A DNA stretch of 64,000 nt from Streptomyces sp. SUK 48 (GCF_009650765.1 NZ_CP045740.1:4254001-4318000); one strand, 5' to 3'. Counted from the first letter of the stretch, positions 9,017-19,939 are shown. The notes: generated by a model not told the origin, from the letters alone. Made by a program: numbers and translations.

Positions 9017-9499
9017 CTACCCCAGGTCTGGGGCGTGCATGGCGCGTACGCCCTCGATGTTGCCGTCCAGATAGTGCCGCAGTGACAGGGGGACGAGATG
9101 GACGGACGCGATGCCGACGCGGGTGAACGGGATGCGGACGATCTCGTACTCGCCGACCGGTTCCTCCACCTCCGGTCCATGGCGCAGGGACGGGTCCATG
9201 GACGCCAGGCGGCAGACGAAGAAGTGCTGCACCTTCACGCCGGTCGCGCCGCCGTCCTCACCGATGTGCTCCACGGTGTCCACGAAGCACGGCACGACAT
9301 CGCTGATCTTGGCGCCCAGCTCCTCGTACACCTCCCGGTGCAGGGCGTCCACGACGGTCGAGTCCTCGGGATCGACCCCGCCGCCAGGGGTCACCCAGTA
9401 GGGATCCACGCCGGGCTTGGTGCGCTTGATCAGGATCAGGTCGTCGCCGTCCAGCAGGACGGCACGGGCGGTGCGCTTGACCACGGGTCGGACGGTCAT
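9017..9499 (-). CDS. Nudix hydrolase
   Basis: 160 residues from ATG 9499. The Nudix box GGGVDPEDSTVVDALHREVY continues into EELGA, giving G-x5-E-x7-R-E-x2-E-E-x-G with all key acidic residues. It should hydrolyse a nucleoside-diphosphate-linked compound; specificity is not evident. The C-terminal RHYLDGNIEGVRAMHAPDLG contains no extra domain. A one-mismatch parS lies 22 bp upstream of the start. Confidence 0.92.
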   Translation of the reverse strand: MTVRPVVKRTARAVLLDGDDLILIKRTKPGVDPYWVTPGGGVDPEDSTVVDALHREVYEELGAKISDVVPCFVDTVEHIGEDGGATGVKVQHFFVCRLASMDPSLRHGPEVEEPVGEYEIVRIPFTRVGIASVHLVPLSLRHYLDGNIEGVRAMHAPDLG

Positions 9500-9520
9500 G
9501 GGAGGAATGTGGCCCGGTTG

Positions 9521-9534
9521 GTTCCACGTGAAAC
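9521..9534. promoter_or_regulatory. parS-like site (one mismatch)
   Basis: GTTCCACGTGAAAC differs from the consensus at position 4 only. It lies in the promoter region of the Nudix gene. Confidence 0.78.
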
Positions 9535-9750
9535 ATCGCACAGTGGAACCGGCCGACCGTGCTGCGTGGTCCCGGGCCGTCAGCGAGCGTGCCCGGTGCG
9601 GATCGCCGGAAGAGACGCTTGTCCGGCCGGCGTTCCAGGGTGCGGATCTGCGAGCCGGAGACGGTCCGAGCCCTGAGGGGGAGACTCGGACCGCCGTACG
9701 GAATCGGGCCGTACGGCGCCCCTCGGGGTGCCCCGGCGGCAGGGCCGGAG

Positions 9751-10914
9751 TCACCGCGCCGACTCGTCCAGGGCGCGCAGGATGTCCGCCACCAGGTCTT
9801 CGGGGTCCTCGGCACCGACGGACATCCGGACGAAGCCCTCCGGGACCGCGTCCCCGCCCCAGCGGCCGCGGCGCTCGGCCGTGGAGCGCACCCCGCCGAA
9901 GCTCGTCGCGTCCTCCACCAGGCGCAGGGCGGCGAGAAAGCGTTCGGCGCGCGCACGCGTGGGCAGCGTGAACGACACGACGCAGCCGTAGCGGCGCATC
10001 TGCCGCGAGGCGATCGTGTGCGCGGGGTCGTCCGGCAGCCCCGGATGGCGCAGGCCGGTGATCTCCGGCCGCTGCCGCAGGGCCTCGGCGACGGCGAGCG
10101 CGGTGGCGTTCTGCCGGTCGACGCGCAACTGGAGCGTGGCGATGGAGCGATGCGCGAGCCATGCCTCCATCGGCCCCGGGATCGCTCCGACGATCTTGCG
10201 CCAGCGGCGTACGGCCGCCATCGCCCCGGCGTCGCGGCCGGCCACGTACCCGAGCAGGACGTCGCCGTGCCCGGTGAGCTGCTTGGTGCCGCTGGCCACG
10301 GCGAAGTCGGCGCCCAGCGCCAGCGGGCGCTGGCCGAGCGGGGTGGCGACGGTGTTGTCGACGGCCACCAGGGTGCCCTGGGCGTGGGCCGCGACCGCCA
10401 GCCGCCGGATGTCGCACACATCGAGCCCCGGGTTGGAGGGGGACTCCAGCCACAGCAGCCGGGCCCCCTCCAGGACCTCCAGCTGGGCGTCCCCGCCGGT
10501 GGGGGCGGTGCGCACCTCGACGCCGTACGCCTCCAGCTGGGCGCGGACCAGCGGCAGTGCCTGGTAGCCGTCGGACGGCAGCACCACCGCGTCCCCGGCG
10601 CGCAGCTGGGAGAACAGCACGGCGGAGATCGCGGCCATGCCGGAGGCGAACACCAGCGTCTCCACGTCCGGCCGCCCGGGAGCCTCCAGCTCGCCGATGG
10701 CGTTCTCCAGCAGCGTCCAGGTCGGGTTGTCGTCACGGCCGTAGGAGTACGGTCCGGTCACCTCGCCCGGCAGATGGAAGTGCGCGGCGAAGACGGGGCC
10801 CGGCAGCGTCGGCTCGTGCTTGACCGGCTCGGGCAGCCCGGCCCGGACCGCACGCGTGCCGTCGCCCACGGGCCCCTCGCCCACGGGCCCTTCACCCACG
10901 GTTGCGTCGCTCAT
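9751..10914 (-). CDS. PLP-dependent cystathionine gamma-synthase/lyase family enzyme
   Basis: 387 residues from ATG 10914. Cys/Met metabolism PLP fold: YSYGRDDNPTWTLLE, FASGMAAISAVLFSQL, LWLESPSNPGLDV, VDNTVATPLGQRPL and the PLP lysine in ASGTKQLTGHGDVLLG. It could cleave or form cystathionine, or act on methionine; the family does not separate these reliably. The start ATG overlaps the ptpA stop (ATGA), so the two are translationally coupled in a holin-like/ptpA/PLP-enzyme operon. Confidence 0.9.
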   Translation of the reverse strand: MSDATVGEGPVGEGPVGDGTRAVRAGLPEPVKHEPTLPGPVFAAHFHLPGEVTGPYSYGRDDNPTWTLLENAIGELEAPGRPDVETLVFASGMAAISAVLFSQLRAGDAVVLPSDGYQALPLVRAQLEAYGVEVRTAPTGGDAQLEVLEGARLLWLESPSNPGLDVCDIRRLAVAAHAQGTLVAVDNTVATPLGQRPLALGADFAVASGTKQLTGHGDVLLGYVAGRDAGAMAAVRRWRKIVGAIPGPMEAWLAHRSIATLQLRVDRQNATALAVAEALRQRPEITGLRHPGLPDDPAHTIASRQMRRYGCVVSFTLPTRARAERFLAALRLVEDATSFGGVRSTAERRGRWGGDAVPEGFVRMSVGAEDPEDLVADILRALDESAR

Positions 10915-11432
10915 GCGGCCCGTCCCTCCAGGTGCTCCCGTACGGCGGCGAGCAGTCCGGTGCTCGCCTCCTCCACCATCGCGAGGCATTCCTCGAAACC
11001 GTCCGGGCCGCCGTAGTACGGGTCCGGCACGTCGAGGTCGTCACCCAGGGGCTCGTCCGGCGCGAGGGCGCCGGGCGAGCGGTGGGCGTACGCGCGCAGC
11101 AGGCGGACCTTGCGCGCGTCGTCCTCGGTGGGCGCCAGACGCCGCAGGTCCCGCAGATGGCCGGCGTCGAGGGCGATCACGAGGTCGCGGCGGGCGAACC
11201 AGGAGGTCTGGAACCGGCGTGCGAGGTGGTCGCAGTCGTAGCCGCCGTCCTGGAGGACCGCGACGGTGCGCGGGTCGGCGGCCTCGCCCTCGTGCCAGCC
11301 GCCGGTACCCGCGCTGTCGATCTCCACCCGGTCCGCCAGCCCGGCCTCCGCCACCCGCGCGCGGAAGACGTACTCGGCCATCGGGGAACGGCAGATGTTG
11401 CCGGTGCACACGAAGCAGACGCGGTAGGTCAT
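10911..11432 (-). CDS. ptpA: Low-molecular-weight protein tyrosine phosphatase PtpA
   Basis: 173 residues. The phosphate loop CTGNICRS at the N terminus is C-x5-R-S, and the general-acid region is DVPDPYYGG. Cytoplasmic phosphotyrosine phosphatase; the S. coelicolor homologue PtpA is known to influence antibiotic production when overexpressed. It lies 6 bp downstream of a holin-like membrane protein gene and overlaps the PLP enzyme by 4 bp, so it is the centre of a three-gene operon. The length is slightly above the usual 155-165. Confidence 0.93.
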   Translation of the reverse strand: MTYRVCFVCTGNICRSPMAEYVFRARVAEAGLADRVEIDSAGTGGWHEGEAADPRTVAVLQDGGYDCDHLARRFQTSWFARRDLVIALDAGHLRDLRRLAPTEDDARKVRLLRAYAHRSPGALAPDEPLGDDLDVPDPYYGGPDGFEECLAMVEEASTGLLAAVREHLEGRAA

Positions 11433-11438
11433 GGGCGC

Positions 11439-11816
11439 TCAGTCCTCGTCCGGAAGGATCATGTGCAGGGCCCAGGAGACGACCGAGATGATCAGACCGC
11501 CGAGCACGGCCGTCCAGAACCCCTCCACATGGAAGCTCAACTGGAGCTTGCCGCACACCCAGGACGTCAGCAGCAGCATCAGCGCGTTGACGATCAGGGT
11601 GATCAGACCCAGGGTCAGGATGAACAGCGGGAAGGTGAGCACCTTCAGGATCGGCTTGACCAGCGAGTTCACCAGGCCGAAGATCAGCGCTACGACGATC
11701 AGCGTGCCGGCCTTCTTGGCCGTGCCTGCACCGGTCAGGGTGATCTTGTCGAGGAGCCAGACGGCCACCGCGAGCGCGCCCGCGTTGACGATCGTCTTGA
11801 TGACGAAGTTCTTCAT
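11439..11816 (-). CDS. Phage-holin-like (4TM) small membrane protein
   Basis: 125 residues from ATG 11816. Four hydrophobic helices: IVNAGALAVAVWLLDKITL, AGTLIVVALIFGLVNSLV, LTFPLFILTLGLITLIVNALMLLLTSWV, and FWTAVLGGLIISVVSWALHMIL. This is the widespread actinobacterial family related to Mycobact_4TM/phage_holin_4_2; despite the name it is not prophage-derived here. First gene of the ptpA operon. Function unknown. Confidence 0.85.
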   Translation of the reverse strand: MKNFVIKTIVNAGALAVAVWLLDKITLTGAGTAKKAGTLIVVALIFGLVNSLVKPILKVLTFPLFILTLGLITLIVNALMLLLTSWVCGKLQLSFHVEGFWTAVLGGLIISVVSWALHMILPDED

Positions 11817-11875
11817 GTGTCCGATCGTGGCAGACCCGATCGGAAGCGAGCAGCGAGGCGAGGGCGACGAAGCGG

Positions 11876-12193
11876 ATGAAGGCATTCCGACTGGACGATC
11901 TTGAGGCGGAGCGCGCCGCCAACGAGGGTGCCTACCTTCAGTTCCTGCGGGAGCGGAACATGTCGGTCGGTCTCTACGCCCTCGACGCGGGCGCGCACGA
12001 CCCGCAGCAGCCGCACCGGCAGGACGAGGTGTACTTCGTCGTCAGCGGCCGGGCGTCGATCACCGTGGGCCTGGAGACGACCGAGGTGGCGCGGGGCAGC
12101 GTGGTGTACGTGCCCGCCGGTGTCGCCCACAAGTTCCACCACATCAGCGAGGATCTGAGGGTTCTCGTCGTGTTCTCTCCACCCGAGGCGTGA
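11876..12193 (+). CDS. Small cupin-domain protein
   Basis: 105 residues forming one cupin barrel: DAGAHDPQQPHRQDEVYFVVSGRASITVG is motif 1 (H and E ligands), and VYVPAGVAHKFHHISEDLRVLVVF is motif 2 (H ligand). It probably binds one divalent metal; substrate unknown. It is divergent from the holin-like/ptpA operon across about 60 bp. Confidence 0.88.
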   Translation: MKAFRLDDLEAERAANEGAYLQFLRERNMSVGLYALDAGAHDPQQPHRQDEVYFVVSGRASITVGLETTEVARGSVVYVPAGVAHKFHHISEDLRVLVVFSPPEA

Positions 12194-12345
12194 GGGTCGG
12201 ACTCCGGGTTCCCTAGGGGACGGCTCAGGGGAGGACAAGGGCTGCGAGGCCCCCGCCGGGCCGTCCCCGGGCTCTAGCATCGAGTGCAGGACATCGGGAC
12301 CGTACGCGACGTACACGTACGCACGAGACGAGAAGGACGAGGGCC

Positions 12346-12558
12346 ATGCGAGGGATCTTCGCGGGACTGCCGTGGTGGGTGAAGTGGGTCGCGGTGCCGG
12401 TCATCGCCCTGGTCGTGTTCGGCGGCCTGATAGCGAGCGTGGTCGGCTTCGTGATCGGCTTGCTGTTCAAGGCGCTGGTCTTCGTCGCCCTGGTCGGCGG
12501 ACTGATCTACATCGTGCGCAAGTTCATGTCCAGCTCCTCCTCGCACGGCGACTGGTGA
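12346..12558 (+). CDS. DUF5326-like small membrane protein
   Basis: 70 residues with two adjacent hydrophobic helices (WVKWVAVPVIALVVFGGLIA and GFVIGLLFKALVFVALVGGLIYIV) and a short polar tail with SSSSS. A good GAAGGA ribosome site precedes the ATG. Streptomyces-wide family of unknown function. A 9-bp stem hairpin follows. Confidence 0.8.
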   Translation: MRGIFAGLPWWVKWVAVPVIALVVFGGLIASVVGFVIGLLFKALVFVALVGGLIYIVRKFMSSSSSHGDW

Positions 12559-12565
12559 GACACGC

Positions 12566-12600
12566 GGGAACCGGTGACCGGTAAGGGGGTGCCGGTTCCC
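12566..12600 (+). terminator. Hairpin downstream of the DUF5326 gene
   Basis: GGGAACCGG and CCGGTTCCC arms separated by 17 nt immediately after the stop codon. The loop is long, so it is a moderate candidate. Confidence 0.45.
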
Positions 12601-12758
12601 TCGGGCGAGGGAAGTTTCCCCGTGAGCCCGGCCGCACCCGGTGGCGGCCGGTTAGAGTCCGGAACTCCCCACGGGGTGCGGCCCCGTGGGTGGCGCAGAA
12701 ACCCATCCGTGCTTCCCGCCGACGCACGGGCTGCCCCCACGCGCTTCCGGAGTTCCCC

Positions 12759-13619
12759 TTGGCCACGGTCGACACCGCACCGGCGAAAACCCCCGCACTC
12801 CCCGCCCAGCCACGCCCCCGCACCCCACCGGCCCGGCGGCCGTCCGGGATGGCCGTCCCGCCGCAGCCGGCCCCCGCGACCCTCATCGGCTCCGTACAGC
12901 GCGCCATGCGGCTGCTGGAGACCGTCGCGGCCCATCCGTACGGCGCCCCCGCCAAGCAGCTCGCCCGCGCGACCGGCCTGGCCCTGCCGACCACCTACCA
13001 CCTGCTGCGCACCCTGGTGCACGAGGGCTATCTACGCCGGGACAAGGGGCTCTTCTTCCTCGGGGACGCGGCCGAGCGGCTGAGCAGCAGCGGGGCGCGG
13101 GAGAAACGTCGCGGCAGAGTCGTGGACACCCTCGCGCACTGGCGCGATTCCATCGGCGCCCCGATGTACTACGCGATGTACCGGGACGGCGAGGTCGAGG
13201 TCCTCTGCGTCGCCGACTCCCGTGAGGCCCCCGCGGCCGAGGAGTGGGCCGACTTCCGCGAGACCGGGCACGCGCACGCCATCGGACAGTGCCTGCTCTC
13301 CCAGCTGGACGAGGACGCCCGGCGCGAGTATCTCGCCCGCTATCCGGTCCAGGCCCTCACGCCCTACACCGTGCGCGACAGCGACGCCCTGCTGAGGCGG
13401 CTGGCCCGGGTGCGGCGCATGGCGCCGGTGACGGAGCGCCAGGAGTACGCGCTCGGCACGGTCTGCGCGGCGGTGCCCATCACGGTCGGCGCGACCGCGG
13501 CCACCGTGGCCCTTTCCCTCCCGGCCCACCAGGCCGACCGGCTGCTGCCCGCGGCGCGGCGGCTTCACACGGAGATCGGGCGGAATCTGGGATCTCTGAC
13601 CCTCTCTATCAGTATCTGA
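12759..13619 (+). CDS. ssgR: IclR-family regulator SsgR, activator of ssgA
   Basis: About 286 residues. The HTH is IGSVQRAMRLLETVAAHP...AKQLARATGLALPTTYHLLRTL, followed by the IclR effector domain (VVDTLAHWRDSIGAPMYYAMY... GHAHAIGQCLLSQLDEDARREYL). I choose TTG 12759 because GGAG sits exactly 6 nt upstream; a GTG at 12690 would add 23 residues without a ribosome site and would overlap a 9-bp hairpin (12668-12690). Immediately upstream of ssgA, matching the known arrangement in which SsgR controls ssgA during sporulation. Confidence 0.92.
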   Translation: MATVDTAPAKTPALPAQPRPRTPPARRPSGMAVPPQPAPATLIGSVQRAMRLLETVAAHPYGAPAKQLARATGLALPTTYHLLRTLVHEGYLRRDKGLFFLGDAAERLSSSGAREKRRGRVVDTLAHWRDSIGAPMYYAMYRDGEVEVLCVADSREAPAAEEWADFRETGHAHAIGQCLLSQLDEDARREYLARYPVQALTPYTVRDSDALLRRLARVRRMAPVTERQEYALGTVCAAVPITVGATAATVALSLPAHQADRLLPAARRLHTEIGRNLGSLTLSISI

Positions 13620-13717
13620 AAACTTACTCCTTGTGATCCACTGTGTACTTTCAGCAAGATTTACCACGGTCAGAGGGATCAAACCCGGCCAGTCGATGTC
13701 ATATGACGGGGTAGGCG

Positions 13718-14155
13718 ATGCGCGAGTCCGTACAGGCAGAGGTCATGATGAGCTTTCTCGTCTCGGAGGAGCTCTCCTTCCGCATTCCGGTGGAGTTGCG
13801 CTACGAGACAGGCGATCCCTACGCCGTGCGGCTCACCTTCCATCTGCCCGGCGATGCCCCGGTGACCTGGGTCTTCGGTCGGGAACTGCTGATCGACGGC
13901 GTCGGACGGCCGTGCGGGGAGGGGGATGTGCGGATCTCCCCCGTCGAGGCCGAGGTGCTGGGCGAGGTGCTGATCAGGCTTCAGGTCGGCGGTGACCAGG
14001 CCCTGTTCCGTTCGTCGGCGGCACCGCTCGTGGCCTTCCTCGATCGCACGGACAAGCTGGTGCCGCTCGGGCAGGAGGGCGCGCTCGCCGACTTCGACGC
14101 GCATCTGGACGAGGCGCTGGACCGGATTCTCGCCGAGGAGCAGAGCGCGGGCTGA
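13718..14155 (+). CDS. ssgA: Sporulation-specific cell division activator SsgA
   Basis: 145 residues, near-identical to what I recall of SsgA: it begins MRESVQAEVMMSFLVSEE and carries LTFHLPGDAPVTWVFGRELL and PLVAFLDRTDKLVPLGQE. SsgA-like (SALP) proteins occur only in sporulating actinomycetes; SsgA localises SsgB and so FtsZ at sporulation septa and stimulates branching. It lies 98 bp downstream of ssgR with GGGTAGG before the ATG. This gene alone fixes the host as a streptomycete-type organism. Confidence 0.97.
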   Translation: MRESVQAEVMMSFLVSEELSFRIPVELRYETGDPYAVRLTFHLPGDAPVTWVFGRELLIDGVGRPCGEGDVRISPVEAEVLGEVLIRLQVGGDQALFRSSAAPLVAFLDRTDKLVPLGQEGALADFDAHLDEALDRILAEEQSAG

Positions 14156-14304
14156 GCCGCCGAGGGACGGGGCGCGGACGCTCCGCCCGGTGCTACGGGG
14201 CCGTGCAGTAACGCTTCTTCAGGGGGCCCCGCACAGGCCCTCGTACGGGCCGCCACGCAGGCTGCCACGTCGGCTTCTCCGTCGGTCTCCGCGTCGGCCT
14301 TCGC

Positions 14305-14352
14305 GCGGGGCGGCGGGCGGTGTCCGGTCCCCTGCCGGACGGCCCGCCCCGC
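14305..14352. terminator. Compound hairpin between convergent ssgA and YibE/F genes
   Basis: GTCCGG/CCGGAC, GGGC/GCCC and GCGGGG/CCCCGC stem segments nest around a 7-nt loop directly after the YibE/F stop codon. Confidence 0.6.
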
Positions 14353-14353
14353 C

Positions 14354-15862
14354 TCACCGCTTCCGGCGCCGCCCCCGGCCGCCACGGGCCGGCAGGGGCT
14401 GGGTGCCGGTCGGGGTCTCCGTGCCCGGGGCGCTCCGGTCGGCCGCCACCACCAGGGCGGCGAGGGCGGTGGTGACCGGTACCGAGGCGACCAGCCCGAT
14501 GGAGCCCACCAGGGTGCGCACGATCTCCTCCGCCACCAGCTCGCTGTTGGCCACCGTCCCCACGCTGCTCTGCGCGATGGAGAACAGCAGCAGCAGCGGC
14601 AGCGCGGCGCCCGCGTAGGCGAGTACGAGGGTGTTGACGACCGACGCGATGTGGTCGCGGCCGATGCGGATGGCCGCCCGGTACAGACCGCGCGGACCCA
14701 TCGTGGGGTTGGCCTCGTGCAGCTCCCAGACGGCGGAGGTCTGGGTGACCGTCACATCGTCCAGGACGCCGAGCGAGCCGATGATGACCCCGGCCAGCAG
14801 CAGGCCGCTCATGTCGATCTTCGGGTACAGCCCGTGGATCAGACCGGTGCTGTCGTCGGTGTTGCCGGTCAGGGCGGCCCAGCCGATGAACACGGAGCCG
14901 AGCAGGCCGATCAGGCTCAGCGAGATCAGCGTGCCGAGCACCGCCACCGACGTACGGGCCGACAGGCCGTGGCACATGTACAGGGCGATCAGCATGATGG
15001 CGCTCGCCCCGATCACCGCCACCAGCAGGGGATTGGAGCCCTGGAGGATCGCGGGCAGGATGAACTGGTTCAGCACCAGGAAGCTCACCGCCAGCGCCAC
15101 GAGGGCCATGACGCCGCGCAGCCGGCCCACCACCACGACGGCGAGCGCGAAGACGCCCGCGAGCAGCGCCATCGGGAACTTCCGGTCCACATCGGCGACC
15201 GAGTACTGGAGGTCCTTCGGCGCGGTCGGCTCGTAGGCGGCGACGACCTGCTCGCCCTGGTGCAGCTGCCGGGGCTGATCGGGCTGCACGATCTCGGTGA
15301 ACGTACGGCCCTTGTCCCTGCCGGTGTCGACCCGGACGGTCGCCTTCTTGCAGGTGCCGCCGGACTGCCGGCCCGTCGGTGCCCCGCCGGAGCCATCACC
15401 GCTCGGAGCCCCGCCGCCGGCGCTCACCGAGGCGCAGCTCACCTCGGTCACCCGGGTCACGGTGGCCTGTTGGGTCTGCCGGTCGAAGCCGACGCCACTG
15501 TGCTTGTGCGAGGGCGCGCCACCGGGCCAGAGCACCACCAGACCGACCACGACCGCCGCGGTGAACGGGACGAGGATCGCCGCGATCACCTTGCGCAGAT
15601 GCCGGGAGACGGGCGCGGCGGGGCCATGACCGTGGCTGTGCCCGTGCCCATGGCCGGAGCCGTGTCCGTGGCCGTTCCCATGGCCCGTGCCGTGGCTGTG
15701 CCCGCGCCCGCGTCCGTGGTCATGGGCCGGGCCCTGGACCGGCACCTGGGCCGGGGCTTGGGCATGGCCAGGGTCGTGACGGTGGCCCCGGCTCGGGGGC
15801 TCCGAGCCGTCGTGCCGGCGCGGGCCGGGCGGCTGGTACGGGTGCTGGTCCATCCGGGTCAT
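14354..15862 (-). CDS. YibE/F family membrane protein with His/Gly-rich N-terminus
   Basis: 502 residues. Residues of roughly 50-80 form a low-complexity His-Gly tract (repeats such as GHGHGSGHGHGHSHGHG), a plausible metal-binding arm. About eight TM helices follow, with an extracytoplasmic beta domain (ATVTRVTEVSCASVSAGGG...TVRVDTG...QLHQGEQVVAAYEP) between TM1 and TM2, the YibE/F layout. Function in the family is unknown; transport or a membrane-complex role is plausible. Divergent from the thiC riboswitch. Confidence 0.85.
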   Translation of the reverse strand: MTRMDQHPYQPPGPRRHDGSEPPSRGHRHDPGHAQAPAQVPVQGPAHDHGRGRGHSHGTGHGNGHGHGSGHGHGHSHGHGPAAPVSRHLRKVIAAILVPFTAAVVVGLVVLWPGGAPSHKHSGVGFDRQTQQATVTRVTEVSCASVSAGGGAPSGDGSGGAPTGRQSGGTCKKATVRVDTGRDKGRTFTEIVQPDQPRQLHQGEQVVAAYEPTAPKDLQYSVADVDRKFPMALLAGVFALAVVVVGRLRGVMALVALAVSFLVLNQFILPAILQGSNPLLVAVIGASAIMLIALYMCHGLSARTSVAVLGTLISLSLIGLLGSVFIGWAALTGNTDDSTGLIHGLYPKIDMSGLLLAGVIIGSLGVLDDVTVTQTSAVWELHEANPTMGPRGLYRAAIRIGRDHIASVVNTLVLAYAGAALPLLLLFSIAQSSVGTVANSELVAEEIVRTLVGSIGLVASVPVTTALAALVVAADRSAPGTETPTGTQPLPARGGRGRRRKR

Positions 15863-15939
15863 CGCCAGATCATCGCAAGAAGCGGGGAGGGCCCACTGTT
15901 CATCGCATCACGGATGACGCTAGCGTGGAGACACCTTTG

Positions 15940-17889
<1,950 letters not shown>

Positions 17890-17900
17890 CGGGGACGTGA

Positions 17901-17938
17901 GCGCCGCTCCGGCCGGTCCACCGGCTTCGGAGCGGCGC
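17901..17938. terminator. thiC terminator hairpin
   Basis: GCGCCGCTCCG and CGGAGCGGCGC arms (11 bp) enclose an inner GCCGG-TCCA-CCGGC stem. Located just past thiC and before the convergent membrane-protein gene. Confidence 0.8.
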
Positions 17939-17969
17939 CTCGTCGGGCCGGGGACCCGCGCCCGGTGGG

Positions 17970-18671
17970 TCAGTCCGGCTGGTGTTCCGGGTCGGCCTGT
18001 TCCGAACCGGTGTAGTCGGGGTGGTCGGCGAGGGCCTCCTGGAGGAAGGGGAGGATGCCGCGTTCCAGCAGGGCGCCCTCCCAGGCGGCTCTGGCTCTGG
18101 CGACCTCCTCGGCGGCGGCGTCGCGGGCCCGGGATTCGGGGGAGGAGCCGTTGCGCAGAGCGGTCAGGAGCAGTCCGGCGGCGGCGACGAGAAGCGCGGC
18201 CACGGTCAGGGCCCCGAACACCCAGCCGGCGGTGAGCATGGTGCCGGCGAAGGACTGTCCGGGGTCCAGGGTTCTCAGGATGTAGCCGATGAGCAGGAAT
18301 ATCACCGCCGCGGTCGCGGACAGCAGCGGTGCCAGGACGGCGACGACCGCGACCGCGCCCGCGCCGTGTGCGGCGGCGAGATCCGTCGCGGCCGGATCCG
18401 GCTCGGCGGGGGCGGTGCCGGCCGCGCCCTGGGCCTGCTCCGGGTGGCGCAGTTCGTCGCGGATGCGCACATAGCGCTGGTACTCGGCGGCCGCGGCCGC
18501 CGTGATGAGCGCGGACGCGGCGATGGCCATGGTGCGCAGTTGCGCGGGGTTGAGCCGCTGTCCCACGGCGGCCAGTTCCGGTCGGTGTGGTGCGGAGCGC
18601 AGAACCTCGTCGAGGAGCCGCTCGAACTCCTGGCGGTCCTCGCTCCGCAGGTGCTGCGGAAGGCTGTTCAT
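17970..18671 (-). CDS. Predicted membrane protein of unknown function
   Basis: 233 residues from ATG 18671, chosen because GGGGG lies 6 nt upstream; an ATG two codons earlier (18677) is possible. An acidic/basic N-terminal region (EDRQEFERLLDEVLRSAPHRPELAAVG) precedes hydrophobic segments AGAVAVVAVLAPLLSATAAVIFLLIGYIL and MLTAGWVFGALTVAALLVAAAGLLLTAL, then a charged Ala/Arg/Glu-rich tail likely to be helical. No family recognised beyond streptomycete hypothetical proteins. Confidence 0.75.
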   Translation of the reverse strand: MNSLPQHLRSEDRQEFERLLDEVLRSAPHRPELAAVGQRLNPAQLRTMAIAASALITAAAAAEYQRYVRIRDELRHPEQAQGAAGTAPAEPDPAATDLAAAHGAGAVAVVAVLAPLLSATAAVIFLLIGYILRTLDPGQSFAGTMLTAGWVFGALTVAALLVAAAGLLLTALRNGSSPESRARDAAAEEVARARAAWEGALLERGILPFLQEALADHPDYTGSEQADPEHQPD

Positions 18672-18859
18672 GTGCATCCCCCGATGCTCCGTAGGGCTTG
18701 GGGCTCGCGCAGCGGCGAGCCGTCGGGCAGAGACGGAGGGGAGCCTGCTACGGATAAGCCGATGGTAGAGCCGTGACGGCGCGTGGTGACAGGGGATTGC
18801 CGGAAATTGCGTCCCGGCCTGCGCGTACTCCGGTATGGCGGAGGCCGCCCGGGGAACGG

Positions 18860-19939
18860 TCAGCGCTCCAGCGGGAGTTGCCTCACCAGCAGCTTTCCGG
18901 CCATGGTCACTCCGCCGTCCATGGCGATGGCGAGCCCGTCGGCGTAGACATGCGGCCCCTCGACCACCGGGTCGTCGCTCTCCTCGCCGTCCTCGGAGCC
19001 GACTTCGCCCAGCAGGTAGGGGATGGGGCTGTGGCCGTGCACGATCCGGGTGCCGCCGTAGGTGTCGAGCAGGGAGCGCACGGCGTCGGCGCCGCCCTCG
19101 TCGCGGAAGGAGAAGCGCTTGGTGAGCTTGCGGAACAGGTCCCAGCACTCGTCCGCGTCGTTGCGGGTGAGCCGCTCGCGCACGGTGTCGTTGACGGCCT
19201 CGATGGAGTCGCCGTAGTCGAGGTAGGCGGTGGTGTCGGAGTGCACCAGCAGATAGCCGTCGACCTCCTCCAGGGCGTCGAGGCGGGCCATCCACTGGAG
19301 ATGGTGGTCCTGGAGACGGTCCATGTCGGTCTTCTGGCCGCCGTTGAGCAGCCAGGCCGCCTGGAACGTGGCGGTGCCCGCACCGGAGTTGACGGGCGTG
19401 TCCCCGAACCGCTTGGCGCCGAGCAGCAGCAGCTCGTGGTTGCCCATGAGGGCCTTGCAGTAGCCGCCGGCCGCGGCCGCCTCGGCGGACAGCCGCATCA
19501 CCAGGTCGATGACGCCGATGCCGTCCGGGCCGCGGTCGGTGAAGTCGCCGAGGAACCACAGCCGGGTGGTGCCGGCGCACCACTGGCCCGCGTCGTCGAT
19601 GAGCCCCTGCTCGTGCAGGGCGGCCATCAGCTCGTCCAGGTAGCCGTGCACGTCACCGACGACGAAGAGCGGGCCGGGTCCTGCCGCGGGTTGCGGCGCG
19701 GGCGCGGCGGGCGCCGGGTCGACGGGGAGCTGGAGCGTGTCGCCGCGGTTGATCACCGGGAGATCGCGCTGGGTGGGTGTGTACGCCTCGGGGTACGACT
19801 CCTCGGCGGGCGGCGCGCTGTCGTCCTGCTCGGTGTGCGGGACGTACGGACCGGACTCGTGGACATACGCGGGCACCCGGAAGTCACGCAGCGTCGCCGT
19901 CCGCTCCACCTCGGGTCCCTGACCGGCCCCCTGAGTCAT
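18860..19939 (-). CDS. Metallophosphoesterase (PPP-like)
   Basis: 359 residues. After an N-terminal 90-residue Pro-rich, probably disordered extension, the calcineurin-like core appears with FVVGDVHGYLDEL (GDxHG), LWFLGDFTDRGPDG (GDxxDRG) and KALMGNHELLLLG (GNHE), plus a later HGHSPIPY histidine motif. It should be a dimetal serine/threonine phosphatase or a nucleotide/diadenosine phosphatase (ApaH-like relatives). Cytoplasmic; apparently a single gene. Confidence 0.9.
   Translation of the reverse strand: MTQGAGQGPEVERTATLRDFRVPAYVHESGPYVPHTEQDDSAPPAEESYPEAYTPTQRDLPVINRGDTLQLPVDPAPAAPAPQPAAGPGPLFVVGDVHGYLDELMAALHEQGLIDDAGQWCAGTTRLWFLGDFTDRGPDGIGVIDLVMRLSAEAAAAGGYCKALMGNHELLLLGAKRFGDTPVNSGAGTATFQAAWLLNGGQKTDMDRLQDHHLQWMARLDALEEVDGYLLVHSDTTAYLDYGDSIEAVNDTVRERLTRNDADECWDLFRKLTKRFSFRDEGGADAVRSLLDTYGGTRIVHGHSPIPYLLGEVGSEDGEESDDPVVEGPHVYADGLAIAMDGGVTMAGKLLVRQLPLER

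Noticed and set aside
11439..11816. Holin-like gene as a sign of a prophage
   Set aside because: It belongs to a chromosomal four-TM family common in actinobacteria and sits in a conserved operon with ptpA; no phage genes are near.
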